NCBI GenBank assembly: GCA_021816935.1
Contig: JAKAWR010000002.1
Span: 67,039 to 131,038, forward strand
Source: Actinomycetes bacterium
GTDB lineage: Bacteria; Actinomycetota; Acidimicrobiia; Acidimicrobiales; JAMCPL01
Reading direction: 5' to 3'
Length of the DNA: 64,000 nt
Shown: piece after piece, positions 9,515 through 19,185 of the stretch
How positions within the stretch are numbered: the stretch's first letter is position 1
Layout: each line of letters begins with the position of its first letter
Notes under the pieces: model-generated
Told to the model about the DNA's origin: nothing
Databases searched by the model: none
What the model saw: only the letters and a program-made list of their open reading frames with translations
Program-made: the position numbers and the translations under genes

Positions 9515-10936
9515 GTGTCAGTGCTGCTACCCTATGCTGTACCCCCGCCGAGCAGCGCCAGCTGTATTAGATTGTCCACCATGTTGCAGGCTCTGCCTCA
9601 CACACGCCAGCGGCTCCGGCTTGGCTGCTGCAATCGGAGGTGGCCGCTTTATATGACGCTGCTCATCGCGATAACCGGTACGGCCTTCTCCCTCTTCTGG
9701 ATCCCTGTAGTGCGTCATGACATGCCATTAGCCGTTCTTCAGCAAGGCGCTCATCCGGAGTTCCGGATGGCGCGTGTCTCAGGTTGGGGCTGGTTGACCC
9801 CGGTCGATATCTGGGAGTACTTCAGGGCCACCCAGACGGTTGGCTGGGGATGGCTCGGTGGCATTTACAACACGGCCCCCGTTTTCGGCCGCCTCGAACT
9901 TCCTCCGGGACTGCTCCTCGTCCTGCTGCCGGTTGCCAAGGTGGCCGGCGTCCTGCATCTCAGCGAAAGCTTCCCACTCCCGCTACAGCGGCCAACCGCC
10001 TGGCTGATCCTGGGCCCGTACGAAATGCTGCTGTCGGGAGTGGCGCTATTCGGGCTCGATGCCCTGGCCGTCCGGCTGGGCCTCAACTCGAGACGCCGGC
10101 ACCTCCTCACGCTGGCGGAAGGTGTTGCAATCTGGCAGGTGGTGGTGTTGCGGGGAGACCCAGAATACGCGATCGCCATCGGCCTAGCCTGCTACGCCAT
10201 GCGGGCCGCCCTGGACGGAAGGCGGACATCCTCGGGCTGGCTTCTCGGTGCAGCGCTTTCGATGCAGCTCTTCGTAGTCCTGCTGATCCCCGTCATCCTC
10301 GCAATAGGAATGACCACCCCATCCTCTCCACAAGCGTTCCGCCAGTTACCGGTCCTCGCCCGTGCGGCAGCCGTCCCGACCGCCCTCGTGGCGACCCCAC
10401 TCATTGTCGAGCCACGCGCTACCTGGCGGTCGCTGGCTATCCAGCCCACCTACCCTAGAGCAATGCATCCCACGCCTTGGTTGGCACTCGCTCCCAGGCT
10501 GGGCCACCAGGCGGTATCAGGAGGACCGACCAGGCTGCTCGCGATAGCTGCAGCCTGCATTATCGGTTACGCCGTCTATCGGCACCGCCGCCGGCACCGC
10601 CACGCCGGGAACGAGACGGCATGGATAATACCCTGCGCCTGTGCGCTGTCCCTTTTCTGCTGGTGCCTGTTCGAAGCGGTGATGGGCAGCTACTACGTGT
10701 GGCCGGCCACGGCTTTTGGGCTTCTTGCGGCGGCATTGCTCGGCTACCGCCGGCTTGCCGCCTGCCTTGGTGCAGGGATCTTCAGCGCGGTCTTCGCCTC
10801 TCATCGCGCTGGGCCATGGCTCTGGTGGACTCCGGTCATCGCCGGCTTGGCGCTAGCCTGCGTATGTGGCATTCCGACGACCCCAGTGCGGAATAGCGCA
10901 CTGGGGGCTCCTCCGCCGGATCAGGGTACCACATAG
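9515..10936 (+). CDS. Multi-pass membrane protein of unknown function (GT-C/GT87-like topology)
   Basis: Long ORF with many hydrophobic segments; weak family recognition. Confidence 0.6.
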   Translation: MSVLLPYAVPPPSSASCIRLSTMLQALPHTRQRLRLGCCNRRWPLYMTLLIAITGTAFSLFWIPVVRHDMPLAVLQQGAHPEFRMARVSGWGWLTPVDIWEYFRATQTVGWGWLGGIYNTAPVFGRLELPPGLLLVLLPVAKVAGVLHLSESFPLPLQRPTAWLILGPYEMLLSGVALFGLDALAVRLGLNSRRRHLLTLAEGVAIWQVVVLRGDPEYAIAIGLACYAMRAALDGRRTSSGWLLGAALSMQLFVVLLIPVILAIGMTTPSSPQAFRQLPVLARAAAVPTALVATPLIVEPRATWRSLAIQPTYPRAMHPTPWLALAPRLGHQAVSGGPTRLLAIAAACIIGYAVYRHRRRHRHAGNETAWIIPCACALSLFCWCLFEAVMGSYYVWPATAFGLLAAALLGYRRLAACLGAGIFSAVFASHRAGPWLWWTPVIAGLALACVCGIPTTPVRNSALGAPPPDQGTT

Positions 10937-10963
10937 GCGCCAGGTGGGTGTGCAATTACCCTT

Positions 10964-10991
10964 ACTCAGAGCCTCCGCTGAGGCTCTGAGT
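10964..10991. terminator. 12-bp perfect stem with CGCT loop downstream of the membrane protein gene; contains the CCGCTGAGGCTCT motif
   Basis: actcagagcctc-cgct-gaggctctgagt. Confidence 0.6.
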
Positions 10992-11079
10992 GCTGGGGTA
11001 TCGACTACTTGCCCGGCATCAGGGCCATTACCTGGTACAGAGCCCCGGGAAGCGTACGCTTGGTTCCAGCGCGAGCGCT

Positions 11080-11338
11080 AACTGCACGTCGCTACGCCTT
11101 ACCCCCCACTCGTGCAGTCCTTCTTGAGCCCGCTGTCGTTCGTCGGCGTCTTCTCGGTAGGGTCCCAGTAGAGATTCCCTCCAAGGTCCACCTCGAAAGA
11201 ACTTCCGGCGGGCGGCACCGTCAGCGAGCCCGCAGACGATCCGTAGAAACCGGAAGATCCGGAAGATCCCGCCTGCGTCGATGTCTTCAGCGTGTACGAG
11301 GTTACCACCATTAGCCGAGGGAGCGTCTCATCCAACCT
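11080..11338 (-). pseudogene. Duplicate C-terminal fragment of pilO (tail A')
   Basis: Positions 11087-11322 identical to 13082-13317 by eye; encodes PRLMVVTSYTLKTSTQAGSS...KKDCTSGG*. Confidence 0.85.
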
Positions 11339-11356
11339 CCCTATCCGCTGAGCCTC

Positions 11357-12646
11357 TTAGGGTCCAAGCAGACCGAGAGGAACCACCGTCACCCCGTCAT
11401 CACGCCGGTACGCGTATTCAGTTCCGGTCAGGATCACGAGCGCCGCGGCAGGGCGAACGGCACGGGTGGACGCCAAACGAAGCAGAGCCCTGGCAGCGGC
11501 ATCTATCATGTTGGAACCAATCTTTACTTCGATACCAACCCAAGCTCCGTCACGACGTTCAACGATGAGGTCGACTTCGAGCTCGCCCGCTCTTTCTCGG
11601 TAATGATACACGGACGCATTTGCTGCGGTGGCATAGACACGGACATCGCGGGCCACAAGCGACTCGAACAGGTAGCCCAGCATGTTGAGATCGCCGAGCA
11701 ATCTCGAGGGGTCGCACTCCATGAGCCCTGCGGCCAGGGAAGGATCAACGAGGTACCGCTTGGGAGTAGTCATCAGGCGGGTCCGTGATCGAAGCTCGGG
11801 GTTCCATGCTTCTATATCGTCAACCACCATAAGGCGACCGAGAGCATCAAGATACGGTTCGGCTGTCCAGCGGGATGGCGCCTCGCCATTGGCAATGCCC
11901 CGAGCCCTTTCCACTATGGTGCTCAGCTTCGCCGGATGCGCGATCAACTGAGCGTAAGCCTGCAGGAACCTTCTGACAAGGCGCGGGTTGCGCCGGGCAC
12001 CCGAGATTATGTCAATATCGTGCTCGACTATCGTGTCGATGTAGCCGCTCACAAAAGCAATGGCATCGTGAACCGGCCGCCCGATCAACCCCGGCCAACC
12101 CCCTATCACTATCCGCTCGGCATACGTGGGCAAGTCCAATGTGGATGTGCCCGTGGGAGGGTCACAACCATCGAGAAGCTCTGCAAGCGAGACCGTGCCA
12201 GGAGAAAACCCCTGTTCGAATAGGGTCATGGGCCGTAGGCGCACGACCGTCATGCGCCCGGCACCGGAGTGCCGGATGGCATTGTCCTGAGGTGTGGCGG
12301 ATCCGGTCAGGATGAACTGGCCAGGAGATCGACGTACATCTACCTCTCTCCGGACAGCATCCCAGATAAGTGGCTCTCGTTGCCATTCATCAATGAGTCG
12401 CGGAACTGCTCCAGGAAGGATGAGCCGAGCGTCGAGGGCTGCTGCCCGCTGGGCTTCCGGGTCGATGTCGAGGAGGATCTCGCTTCGGGCATATTGCCTG
12501 GCCGTCTCGGTCTTGCCGCACGCCTTGGGCCCCTCGATCACAACCGCTCCGAGCGCATTCAGAGCGGAGGCCACCGATGCATCGGCAACGCGTCTCAAAT
12601 ACTGACGGTTCCGGCCAGGAAGGATTGGCATGGTTGGTTCGGCCAT
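11357..12646 (-). CDS. AAA-type ATP-binding protein, AAA_14/DUF4143 family
   Basis: Walker A GPKACGKT; LILPGAVPRLIDEWQREPLIWDAVRREVD..FILTGSA signature; C-terminal DUF4143-like GELEVDLIVERRDGAWVGIEVK. Confidence 0.88.
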   Translation of the reverse strand: MAEPTMPILPGRNRQYLRRVADASVASALNALGAVVIEGPKACGKTETARQYARSEILLDIDPEAQRAAALDARLILPGAVPRLIDEWQREPLIWDAVRREVDVRRSPGQFILTGSATPQDNAIRHSGAGRMTVVRLRPMTLFEQGFSPGTVSLAELLDGCDPPTGTSTLDLPTYAERIVIGGWPGLIGRPVHDAIAFVSGYIDTIVEHDIDIISGARRNPRLVRRFLQAYAQLIAHPAKLSTIVERARGIANGEAPSRWTAEPYLDALGRLMVVDDIEAWNPELRSRTRLMTTPKRYLVDPSLAAGLMECDPSRLLGDLNMLGYLFESLVARDVRVYATAANASVYHYRERAGELEVDLIVERRDGAWVGIEVKIGSNMIDAAARALLRLASTRAVRPAAALVILTGTEYAYRRDDGVTVVPLGLLGP

Positions 12647-12661
12647 CGAGAGTTATTCTAC

Positions 12662-12741
12662 AAGTCGCAACCGTTTCAATCAACAACTCGCAACCTTCTT
12701 GATCCCCAAGTCGCAACCGTTCCAATCAACAACTCGCAACC
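12662..12741. repeat. Two 34-bp direct repeats (46-bp period, one mismatch) upstream of the DUF4143 ATPase
   Basis: aagtcgcaaccgtt[t/c]caatcaacaactcgcaacc at 12662-12695 and 12708-12741. Confidence 0.95.
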
Positions 12742-12818
12742 TCGCAGCACCGCACTTTACTGGGCAGCAAAGGTGCCTCGATACCTGCCACTCGTACGCC
12801 ACTAGCTGGGACTCGACT

Positions 12819-13076
12819 TTACGAGCTGGCCGCCGCCTTGGAACAGGCTGTTGCCAGCTCGTCGCTGTTTTTCGGAACAGTCTCGTTGAGATCGTAGTAG
12901 ATGAACCCAGCCAGGTCCACCTCGAAGTTGGTGGCCGAACTCGGCAGGGTCGTCGAACTCCCCGACCCCCCGTAGTAACCGGAAGACGAGGACTGCGCCA
13001 CCGCCTGTTCCAACGTGTACGAAGTCACCACCATGAGCCGCGAGAACGTCCCAGCCAATTTGATGAAGGACAGCAA
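12819..13076 (-). pseudogene. Displaced divergent pilO C-terminal tail (tail B)
   Basis: QLLSFIKLAGTFSRLMVVTSYTL...NFEVDLAGFIYYDLNETVPKN aligns with the PilO C-terminus QLLKFIRLVGTFPRLMVVTSYTL...SFEVDLGGNLYWDPTEKTPTN; abuts the pilO stop. Confidence 0.8.
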
Positions 13077-13093
13077 CTGCGCGTCGCTACGCC

Positions 13094-13765
13094 TTACCCC
13101 CCACTCGTGCAGTCCTTCTTGAGCCCGCTGTCGTTCGTCGGCGTCTTCTCGGTAGGGTCCCAGTAGAGATTCCCTCCAAGGTCCACCTCGAAAGAACTTC
13201 CGGCGGGCGGCACCGTCAGCGAGCCCGCAGACGATCCGTAGAAACCGGAAGATCCGGAAGATCCCGCCTGCGTCGATGTCTTCAGCGTGTACGAGGTTAC
13301 CACCATTAGCCGAGGGAACGTCCCGACCAACCTGATAAATTTGAGGAGCTGGTCATAGGTGCCGGTTACCGTGACGGTAAAGGCAATGGGCACCAGTGGA
13401 CTGGTAGTCCCCTTCGCCGCAGGCAGCGCTGTCTGAGCTGGGAAGCTGAACTGTACCTGCCCGGTAGGAATGCCCGAAGTATTTGCGAACGTCTGCAGGT
13501 CCGTAATGAAGACATTCTGGTCCGGACTTGACGGGATCTGCAGCGACTGAGTCGTCAGCCTCGTGCAGTTCGTACGAGTGTGTGGGAGGTGCTCGAGCTG
13601 GATTACGGTCGCCCTTAGGGTCTGCTCTCTCGTCGTCAGGTTGGCCACGGTAGAATTGGTGGAAGCCAGCTTGGACGACTCGGGGCTGATCCAGGCAAGA
13701 TACACGGCAATGAGCACGACCACGACTGCGGCTAGAGCAATGCCCGGATACCTCAACCGCTGCAT
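13094..13765 (-). CDS. pilO: PilO-like type IV pilus inner-membrane protein (ORF track to 13825)
   Basis: Single N-terminal TM (MQRLRYPGIALAAVVVVLIAVYLAWISP), coiled-coil and PilO-like fold; directly downstream of pilM-N; GAGAGG upstream of MQRLRYPG. Confidence 0.78.
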   Translation of the reverse strand: MQRLRYPGIALAAVVVVLIAVYLAWISPESSKLASTNSTVANLTTREQTLRATVIQLEHLPHTRTNCTRLTTQSLQIPSSPDQNVFITDLQTFANTSGIPTGQVQFSFPAQTALPAAKGTTSPLVPIAFTVTVTGTYDQLLKFIRLVGTFPRLMVVTSYTLKTSTQAGSSGSSGFYGSSAGSLTVPPAGSSFEVDLGGNLYWDPTEKTPTNDSGLKKDCTSGG

Positions 13766-13877
13766 CGAAACCTCTCCACTCCTCCCGCGGTATATGGACG
13801 CCGTTCCACCCCGCCGGTCCTGCACGAGCCGGGGTTAGGAAGGCCGATCACGCGTCCGTATCGGCATCCGCGCAATC

Positions 13878-15707
13878 TCACTTTGGACACCCCGGCCATG
13901 CACCAGGACTACCCTTGGCGGGCGGTGGATTGTAATATGCATCACACGCCATGCTCGCGGGTCCATTGATAACCACTGTCGACTCGAACGTGGTCAATCC
14001 CGCCTGAGTCGTGAACTTGGTCGAGAGTATCTGCCCGAAAATGGTGTCCGCCGGGACGTTCTTGCGATGCTTCCGCTGGACCTGCGTGATCCATGACGCT
14101 GCCGGGTTCAGGCCGGTGGGCCCGCTCGTCATGGTAACGTCTATCTGGCCTATGCCTCCAGGTGCCGCAGTCACAGCGCCGGCGGCGGTACCAGGCGGGC
14201 ATGACACGCTCGTACTACTCGACGGCGATAACCCTCCACCGGACACCGCCGCAGACCCGGCACAGAGGGCGGTCCCTGACACCTCCGTTATCTGAAATCC
14301 GCCCGCGGCAACTCCGGACTGCCCGTTGACAGACTGGACGATTCCCGTAAGCAGGTTGATCACCTGGCCCCAGTTGACGGCGCCGGTAGCAGCGGACAGT
14401 TCGGCCGTAGCCATCACCTGTTCCGCATTGTAAACCGCACGCTTGGAAGAAAGCCTACCTTCCTGCGCTACGAGAGCGGCGATACGAGCATTGAGCGTGG
14501 TGATCGACCCGCCGGCATGGTGGACCTGCCACCACTTCCAGACGCCCCAACCGGCTATGGCCACCACCAGCACGATCGCCGCCGCAATGGACGCAACCTT
14601 GATCCTCCGCTGGAGTGCCCGTTCTGCCACCTCCGGGGGAAGCAGATTGACCCGCTGGGCATCCGGGAAAACGTCAGGTTCGACGAGCCCGACCGCCGTC
14701 CCGATCACGGCGTCCATCTCGGCCATCTGCTCCGCCGTCGGCTCGACCTGGCTCATGTCCAGCTTCGCAAGAGGCGACACCGGGAAGACAGGCACGCCCA
14801 ACGACTCCTGGAGCCGCGGCAGGAGGCCCTTCAGACGGCTGCCCCCTCCCGTCACGAGAACCCTCGCCACGGGCCGACGATCCGGCAACGAAGCGAAGAA
14901 GCGAAGGGAGTTGCGTACCTCCTCGACAAGCTCCCTGGTCGGGGCTTCGACCGACTTCTCCGCCGCCTGGATCTGAGTCGAGTTCTCGAAACCGATGCGG
15001 CGCTTCAGGGACTCACCGTCACCGAAGGGGATGTCGAGGGCACCCGATATGGCAAGTGAGAGCGTGTTGCCGCCGACCGCGATAGTCCTTACGAACTCGG
15101 GACGCCCCAACTGGTGGACCACCACCACGGTAAGGCCGGCACCGACGCTGACGATCGCCTCGGGCTGGTCGATCGCGTACGATGGATCGCTCAACGCCCT
15201 GATGAGGGCGAGGGGAATGAGATCCAGGGCGACCGGGGTGAGCCCTGCGCCCTCGACAGCTGCCACAACAGCGCTGACATAGTCATGGTGCGCCGCCGCC
15301 ACCATCACCCGGCGCATCATGCCGCCGTCCGCACCGGTGAAATCGCCCATCGACCGGGAGGAGAGAACCATCTCCTCAGGCGAGAACGGCAGCACGTCTT
15401 CGGACGCGTACCGCACTACCGAGTCCACCTCGTCGTCGGGCACCCAGGGGATCTCCACCTCACGGCTGATTGCACGCACCCCTCCCAGGCCCACGTAGAC
15501 TTGCTTCGAATGGAAATCACCATCCCGCCACAACTGCCGAAGCGCCGTCGTAACCGAGGCCACGTCGTGAACCTCGCCGTCAACAACGGCCCCCGGGGTC
15601 AGCGCCACCTGCATGAACGCCTCGAGCCGCGACTGCGATTCGCCTACTTCCATCTCGACCGCGCGCACCGCGCTGGTACCGATATCGAGACCTACCAGGC
15701 GGGCCAT
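13878..15707 (-). CDS. pilM: PilM-PilN fusion (actin-like PilM N-terminus, PilN-like membrane C-terminus)
   Basis: MARLVGLDIGTSAVRAVEM (PilM) continuing into RVNLLPPEVAERALQRRIKVASIAAAIVLVVAIAGWGVW (PilN N-terminal and TM). Confidence 0.88.
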   Translation of the reverse strand: MARLVGLDIGTSAVRAVEMEVGESQSRLEAFMQVALTPGAVVDGEVHDVASVTTALRQLWRDGDFHSKQVYVGLGGVRAISREVEIPWVPDDEVDSVVRYASEDVLPFSPEEMVLSSRSMGDFTGADGGMMRRVMVAAAHHDYVSAVVAAVEGAGLTPVALDLIPLALIRALSDPSYAIDQPEAIVSVGAGLTVVVVHQLGRPEFVRTIAVGGNTLSLAISGALDIPFGDGESLKRRIGFENSTQIQAAEKSVEAPTRELVEEVRNSLRFFASLPDRRPVARVLVTGGGSRLKGLLPRLQESLGVPVFPVSPLAKLDMSQVEPTAEQMAEMDAVIGTAVGLVEPDVFPDAQRVNLLPPEVAERALQRRIKVASIAAAIVLVVAIAGWGVWKWWQVHHAGGSITTLNARIAALVAQEGRLSSKRAVYNAEQVMATAELSAATGAVNWGQVINLLTGIVQSVNGQSGVAAGGFQITEVSGTALCAGSAAVSGGGLSPSSSTSVSCPPGTAAGAVTAAPGGIGQIDVTMTSGPTGLNPAASWITQVQRKHRKNVPADTIFGQILSTKFTTQAGLTTFESTVVINGPASMACDAYYNPPPAKGSPGAWPGCPK

Positions 15708-15926
15708 CAGCCGGCGCCCAGCCGTATCGCACACACGGGCACCACGCCATCCGCCGTCGGTGCCACCTCAGCGCCCATGTCCCCCGCGTAATAGCTCATC
15801 GTTGCCATCGGGACAACCTTACTCGGCTCGCCCATGCGATGCACGGATACGCGACTGCAACCGCAACGGCGCTCGCCTCTGTGCGTGAACCAACATACGA
15901 TAATCCACCGGATCCTGTACCTGCGA

Positions 15927-17165
15927 CTATTGCGTCGGAACGTGCTGGACGTACTTGAACATGGGCAGGTAGAGTGACACCACCATGAGCCCCACCATGA
16001 TCCCCATGACCACGGTCAGGAGCGGCTCGAGGAGTGACGACAGGCTGTTGACGGTGGCCTCAACCTCCTCGTCGTAGAACTGCGCCACTTTGAGAAGCAT
16101 GGCGTCGAGGGCGCCGGTCTGCTCGCCCACATCCACCATCTGGGTGACCAGAAACGGGATCACCTCGGGGTGCCTACCAAGAGGCTCCGCTAACGCTCGC
16201 CCCTGCCTGACCGCCTCCTTCGCCTCCTGGAGCACGTCCGCAACGATCTGGTTACCGGACGTATCAGACACGATGTCGAGCGACTGGAGCATCGGGACCC
16301 CCGAAGCGACCAGCGCCGCCAGGCTGGAGGTGAAACGGGTCATGGACACCTTGTGCATGAGCGGGCCGAATACCGGGAAGTGGAGCTTGAGCCGGTCCCA
16401 GACACGCCTGCCAGAATCCGAGGCCTTCCACTTCACGAACCCGATTATCAAACCAATGATCACTGCGATGATGACAAGTGACCACAGCGAGGCGATGATC
16501 GACGAGATCTTCAGCACGGCGAGCGTCGGCGCCGGCAGCTTGGCGCCGCCCAGCGAAGCGAAAATCTTCTTGAAGACGGGCACGATGAAGACCAGCATCG
16601 CAAGGAAGATGATGATCATAACGCACAGGACCACCGCCGGATAGGTCATCGCCGACTTGATCTTGCGGTTGATCGCCACCTTCTTCTCTATCGTCGAGGC
16701 AAGCGACGGTAGGACGACATCGAGGGTACCTGCGGCTTCCGCCGCCTGGATCATGGAGGTGAAGAGGTGGTCGAAGACCTTGGGGTGCTTGGCCAGCGCC
16801 CTGGAGAAGGGCGTGCCGGATTCGGCGTCCAGGCGAACCTCTTCGAAGACCTTCGCCAGCTTCTTGTTCTCGATCTGGGAGGTCATCACCGTGAGCGCCC
16901 GCACGAGCGGAAGGCCCGATTGCACCATCGAGGCGAGCTGGCGGGTCGCCATCGCTATCTCGGCACCCTTTATCCGGTCCAGGCCGGGTATAGCGATGTC
17001 GGCTTTCAGGGCCAGCTCCCGCTTGGTACGCGGCTTGACCGAGATCGGCAGGTATCCCTGCTCCCTGAGCCTTCTTACGACGAGGCCGACACTGTCTCCA
17101 TCGAGCGACCCCTCGATCACCTTTCCCGCTTGGTCCCGGACCTTGTACTCGAAGGTCAGCGCCAT
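15927..17165 (-). CDS. pilC: Type IV pilus assembly protein PilC (T2SS F family)
   Basis: FEYKVRDQAGKVIEGSLDGDS.., TRQLASMVQSGLPLVRALTVM, two T2SSF repeats. Confidence 0.95.
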   Translation of the reverse strand: MALTFEYKVRDQAGKVIEGSLDGDSVGLVVRRLREQGYLPISVKPRTKRELALKADIAIPGLDRIKGAEIAMATRQLASMVQSGLPLVRALTVMTSQIENKKLAKVFEEVRLDAESGTPFSRALAKHPKVFDHLFTSMIQAAEAAGTLDVVLPSLASTIEKKVAINRKIKSAMTYPAVVLCVMIIIFLAMLVFIVPVFKKIFASLGGAKLPAPTLAVLKISSIIASLWSLVIIAVIIGLIIGFVKWKASDSGRRVWDRLKLHFPVFGPLMHKVSMTRFTSSLAALVASGVPMLQSLDIVSDTSGNQIVADVLQEAKEAVRQGRALAEPLGRHPEVIPFLVTQMVDVGEQTGALDAMLLKVAQFYDEEVEATVNSLSSLLEPLLTVVMGIMVGLMVVSLYLPMFKYVQHVPTQ

Positions 17166-17201
17166 GTGCCACCCCCCTTTGCCGAAGCCGGGTCGGAATG
17201 C

Positions 17202-19106
17202 CTAAGCCGTGGCAAGGTGGTTCCTCAGGTCTTCCTCGTCGCGGCAGTGGTCAAAAGCCTGTGCCTGGGTAATCCGTCCCTCTTTCACCAGGCGGGCCAG
17301 CCCCTGATCCATCGTCTGCATGCCGAACTGCGCCCCCGTCTGGATGATCGAGTAAATCTGGTGGGTCTTTGCCTGGCGGATCAGGTTCCTGATAGCGGAC
17401 GTCACCACCATTACCTCGCAGGCGGCAAGCCGGCCCGAGCCGTCCGCCGTGCGCAGGAGCTGCTGGGTCACGACGCCCTCCAGCGTTGCCGCGAGCTGGG
17501 TTCGCACCTGGGCCTGCTGGTTCGTCGGGAACACGTCGATGATTCGGTCGATCGTCTGCGGGGCATCCTGGGTGTGCAGGGTGGCAAAGACGAGGTGGCC
17601 GGTCTCGGCAGACGTGATCGCCATGGAGATCGTCTCCAGGTCGCGCATCTCGCCGATGAGTATCACGTCGGGGTCCTCACGAAGGACCCTCCTGAGGGCC
17701 TCCGCGAAAGAATCGGTATCCTGGCCAACCTCCCGCTGGTTCACGACAGAACGCTTATGGTTGTGGAGAAACTCGATGGGATCCTCGACCGACACGATGT
17801 GAAGCGGCTTGTTCTCGTTGATGATGTTGATCAGGGTCGCCAGCGTGGTCGACTTGCCGGACCCCGTCGGGCCGGTGACGAGAACCAGCCCCCGACGGAG
17901 TTCCGTGAATCCTCGGATCGACTCGGGGATCTCGAGCGACTCGAACGTCGGCATCTCGTGAGGGATCATCCTCATGACCGAAGCGATCGTGCCCCGCTGC
18001 ATGAAGACGTTCACTCTGAAGCGCCCGATGCCGGCGATCGAGTGAGAGGTATCGAGCTCCTTCTCCGCCTCGAAGCGCTCACGCTGGGACTGCGGAAGGA
18101 TACCGAAGACCATCTCCCGGATCATCTGGTTGTCGAGCTTCGGGCACCCCTCTATGGGCCTTAACGCACCGTTCAGCCGGATGATCCCGGGCATCTGCGC
18201 GGTAAGGTGAAGGTCCGATGCCCCCGCCTTCACCGCGTAGCGCAGCAGGTCGTCCACGTGCAGCGGAACGTTCTTGTCGATATGCAGCGCTCCGAGCTCC
18301 CTCACCTGCCCGAGAGTTGGCCCGTCCTTCTTGGCTTCGTCCATGGTTACGGCCACTGCCGCTGCATTCGAGAACGTGACCGGATTGGCCTCCGTACCTG
18401 CGCCGCCAGGCACGGCAACTCCACCACCGTGGCCATCCCCTCCGGGGTATCCAGTCGCGGCACCATTCGGCGGCGGCGGTGGCGATCCCGGCGACCCCGG
18501 CGGTGGCGGCGACCCCGGCGGCGGTGGCGACCCCGGCGGCGGGCCGATGGGAGCCGTCGCGCCCGCAGGGCCGGCGACCGCGCCTGCGCCTGCGCCTGCG
18601 AACATGGCCGCTCCGACACCACCGCCATCCTGCGGAATGCCGGTAGCGGCCGCGGTCGGGATTCCCCGCGATATGAGCCCCCCGACCGCCATCGGATCGG
18701 CCAGCACTGGGGTCACCACGTGGCCGACGATGGTCTCCAGCGCCTTTACGTCCGCCGTATCGGGCGGCTCCGGGAAGGCGACCACGACCTGGCCCCCCGA
18801 TGCCCGCCACGCAATCGCCCGGTACTGCTCGGCAATCGACTGAGGTAGGAGCGGCAAGGCAGCGGGGTCAGGCGGGTCCGAGTTGAGATCCACTACGGGC
18901 AACCGGGCGAGGCCGCCCAGGACCCCCATCACAGTCTGCGACGGCACCAGGCCTCTCGCTACGAGCAACCCCGAAAGCGCCACCCCGTTCGAGTCAGCCT
19001 CCTGGACAAGCGGTGAGAGCGCTTCATCGGTGGCGTAGCCAGCTGCAACAAGGCCCTGAGCAAGGCGCTTGGTCCACTCGACTCTCGCCGCTACCGTAGG
19101 GCTCAT
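17202..19106 (-). CDS. pilT: PilT-type ATPase with N-terminal MshEN/T2SSE_N-like domain and Pro/Gly-rich linker
   Basis: LVTGPTGSGKSTTLATLINIIN, VEDPIEFLHNHKRSVVNQREVGQDT, AITSAETGHLVFATLHTQDAPQTIDRIIDVFP; N-terminal GLLVARGLVPSQTVMGVLGGLARLPVVDL. Confidence 0.93.
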   Translation of the reverse strand: MSPTVAARVEWTKRLAQGLVAAGYATDEALSPLVQEADSNGVALSGLLVARGLVPSQTVMGVLGGLARLPVVDLNSDPPDPAALPLLPQSIAEQYRAIAWRASGGQVVVAFPEPPDTADVKALETIVGHVVTPVLADPMAVGGLISRGIPTAAATGIPQDGGGVGAAMFAGAGAGAVAGPAGATAPIGPPPGSPPPPGSPPPPGSPGSPPPPPNGAATGYPGGDGHGGGVAVPGGAGTEANPVTFSNAAAVAVTMDEAKKDGPTLGQVRELGALHIDKNVPLHVDDLLRYAVKAGASDLHLTAQMPGIIRLNGALRPIEGCPKLDNQMIREMVFGILPQSQRERFEAEKELDTSHSIAGIGRFRVNVFMQRGTIASVMRMIPHEMPTFESLEIPESIRGFTELRRGLVLVTGPTGSGKSTTLATLINIINENKPLHIVSVEDPIEFLHNHKRSVVNQREVGQDTDSFAEALRRVLREDPDVILIGEMRDLETISMAITSAETGHLVFATLHTQDAPQTIDRIIDVFPTNQQAQVRTQLAATLEGVVTQQLLRTADGSGRLAACEVMVVTSAIRNLIRQAKTHQIYSIIQTGAQFGMQTMDQGLARLVKEGRITQAQAFDHCRDEEDLRNHLATA

Positions 19107-19185
19107 AACAGCCTTCTCCCGGCCTGCGGGTCAGCGGACGCAATCCTCGACCCATCGATCAACTCCCGCATAACCCGCCAGCGTA

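Noticed and set aside
12662-12741. CRISPR array
   Set aside because: Only two repeats with a 12-nt spacer and no cas genes; better explained as promoter repeats.
16767-18164. 465-aa plus-strand ORF opposite pilC/pilT
   Set aside because: Antisense to well-supported pil genes; composition typical of high-GC shadow ORFs (His/Arg-rich, no motif).
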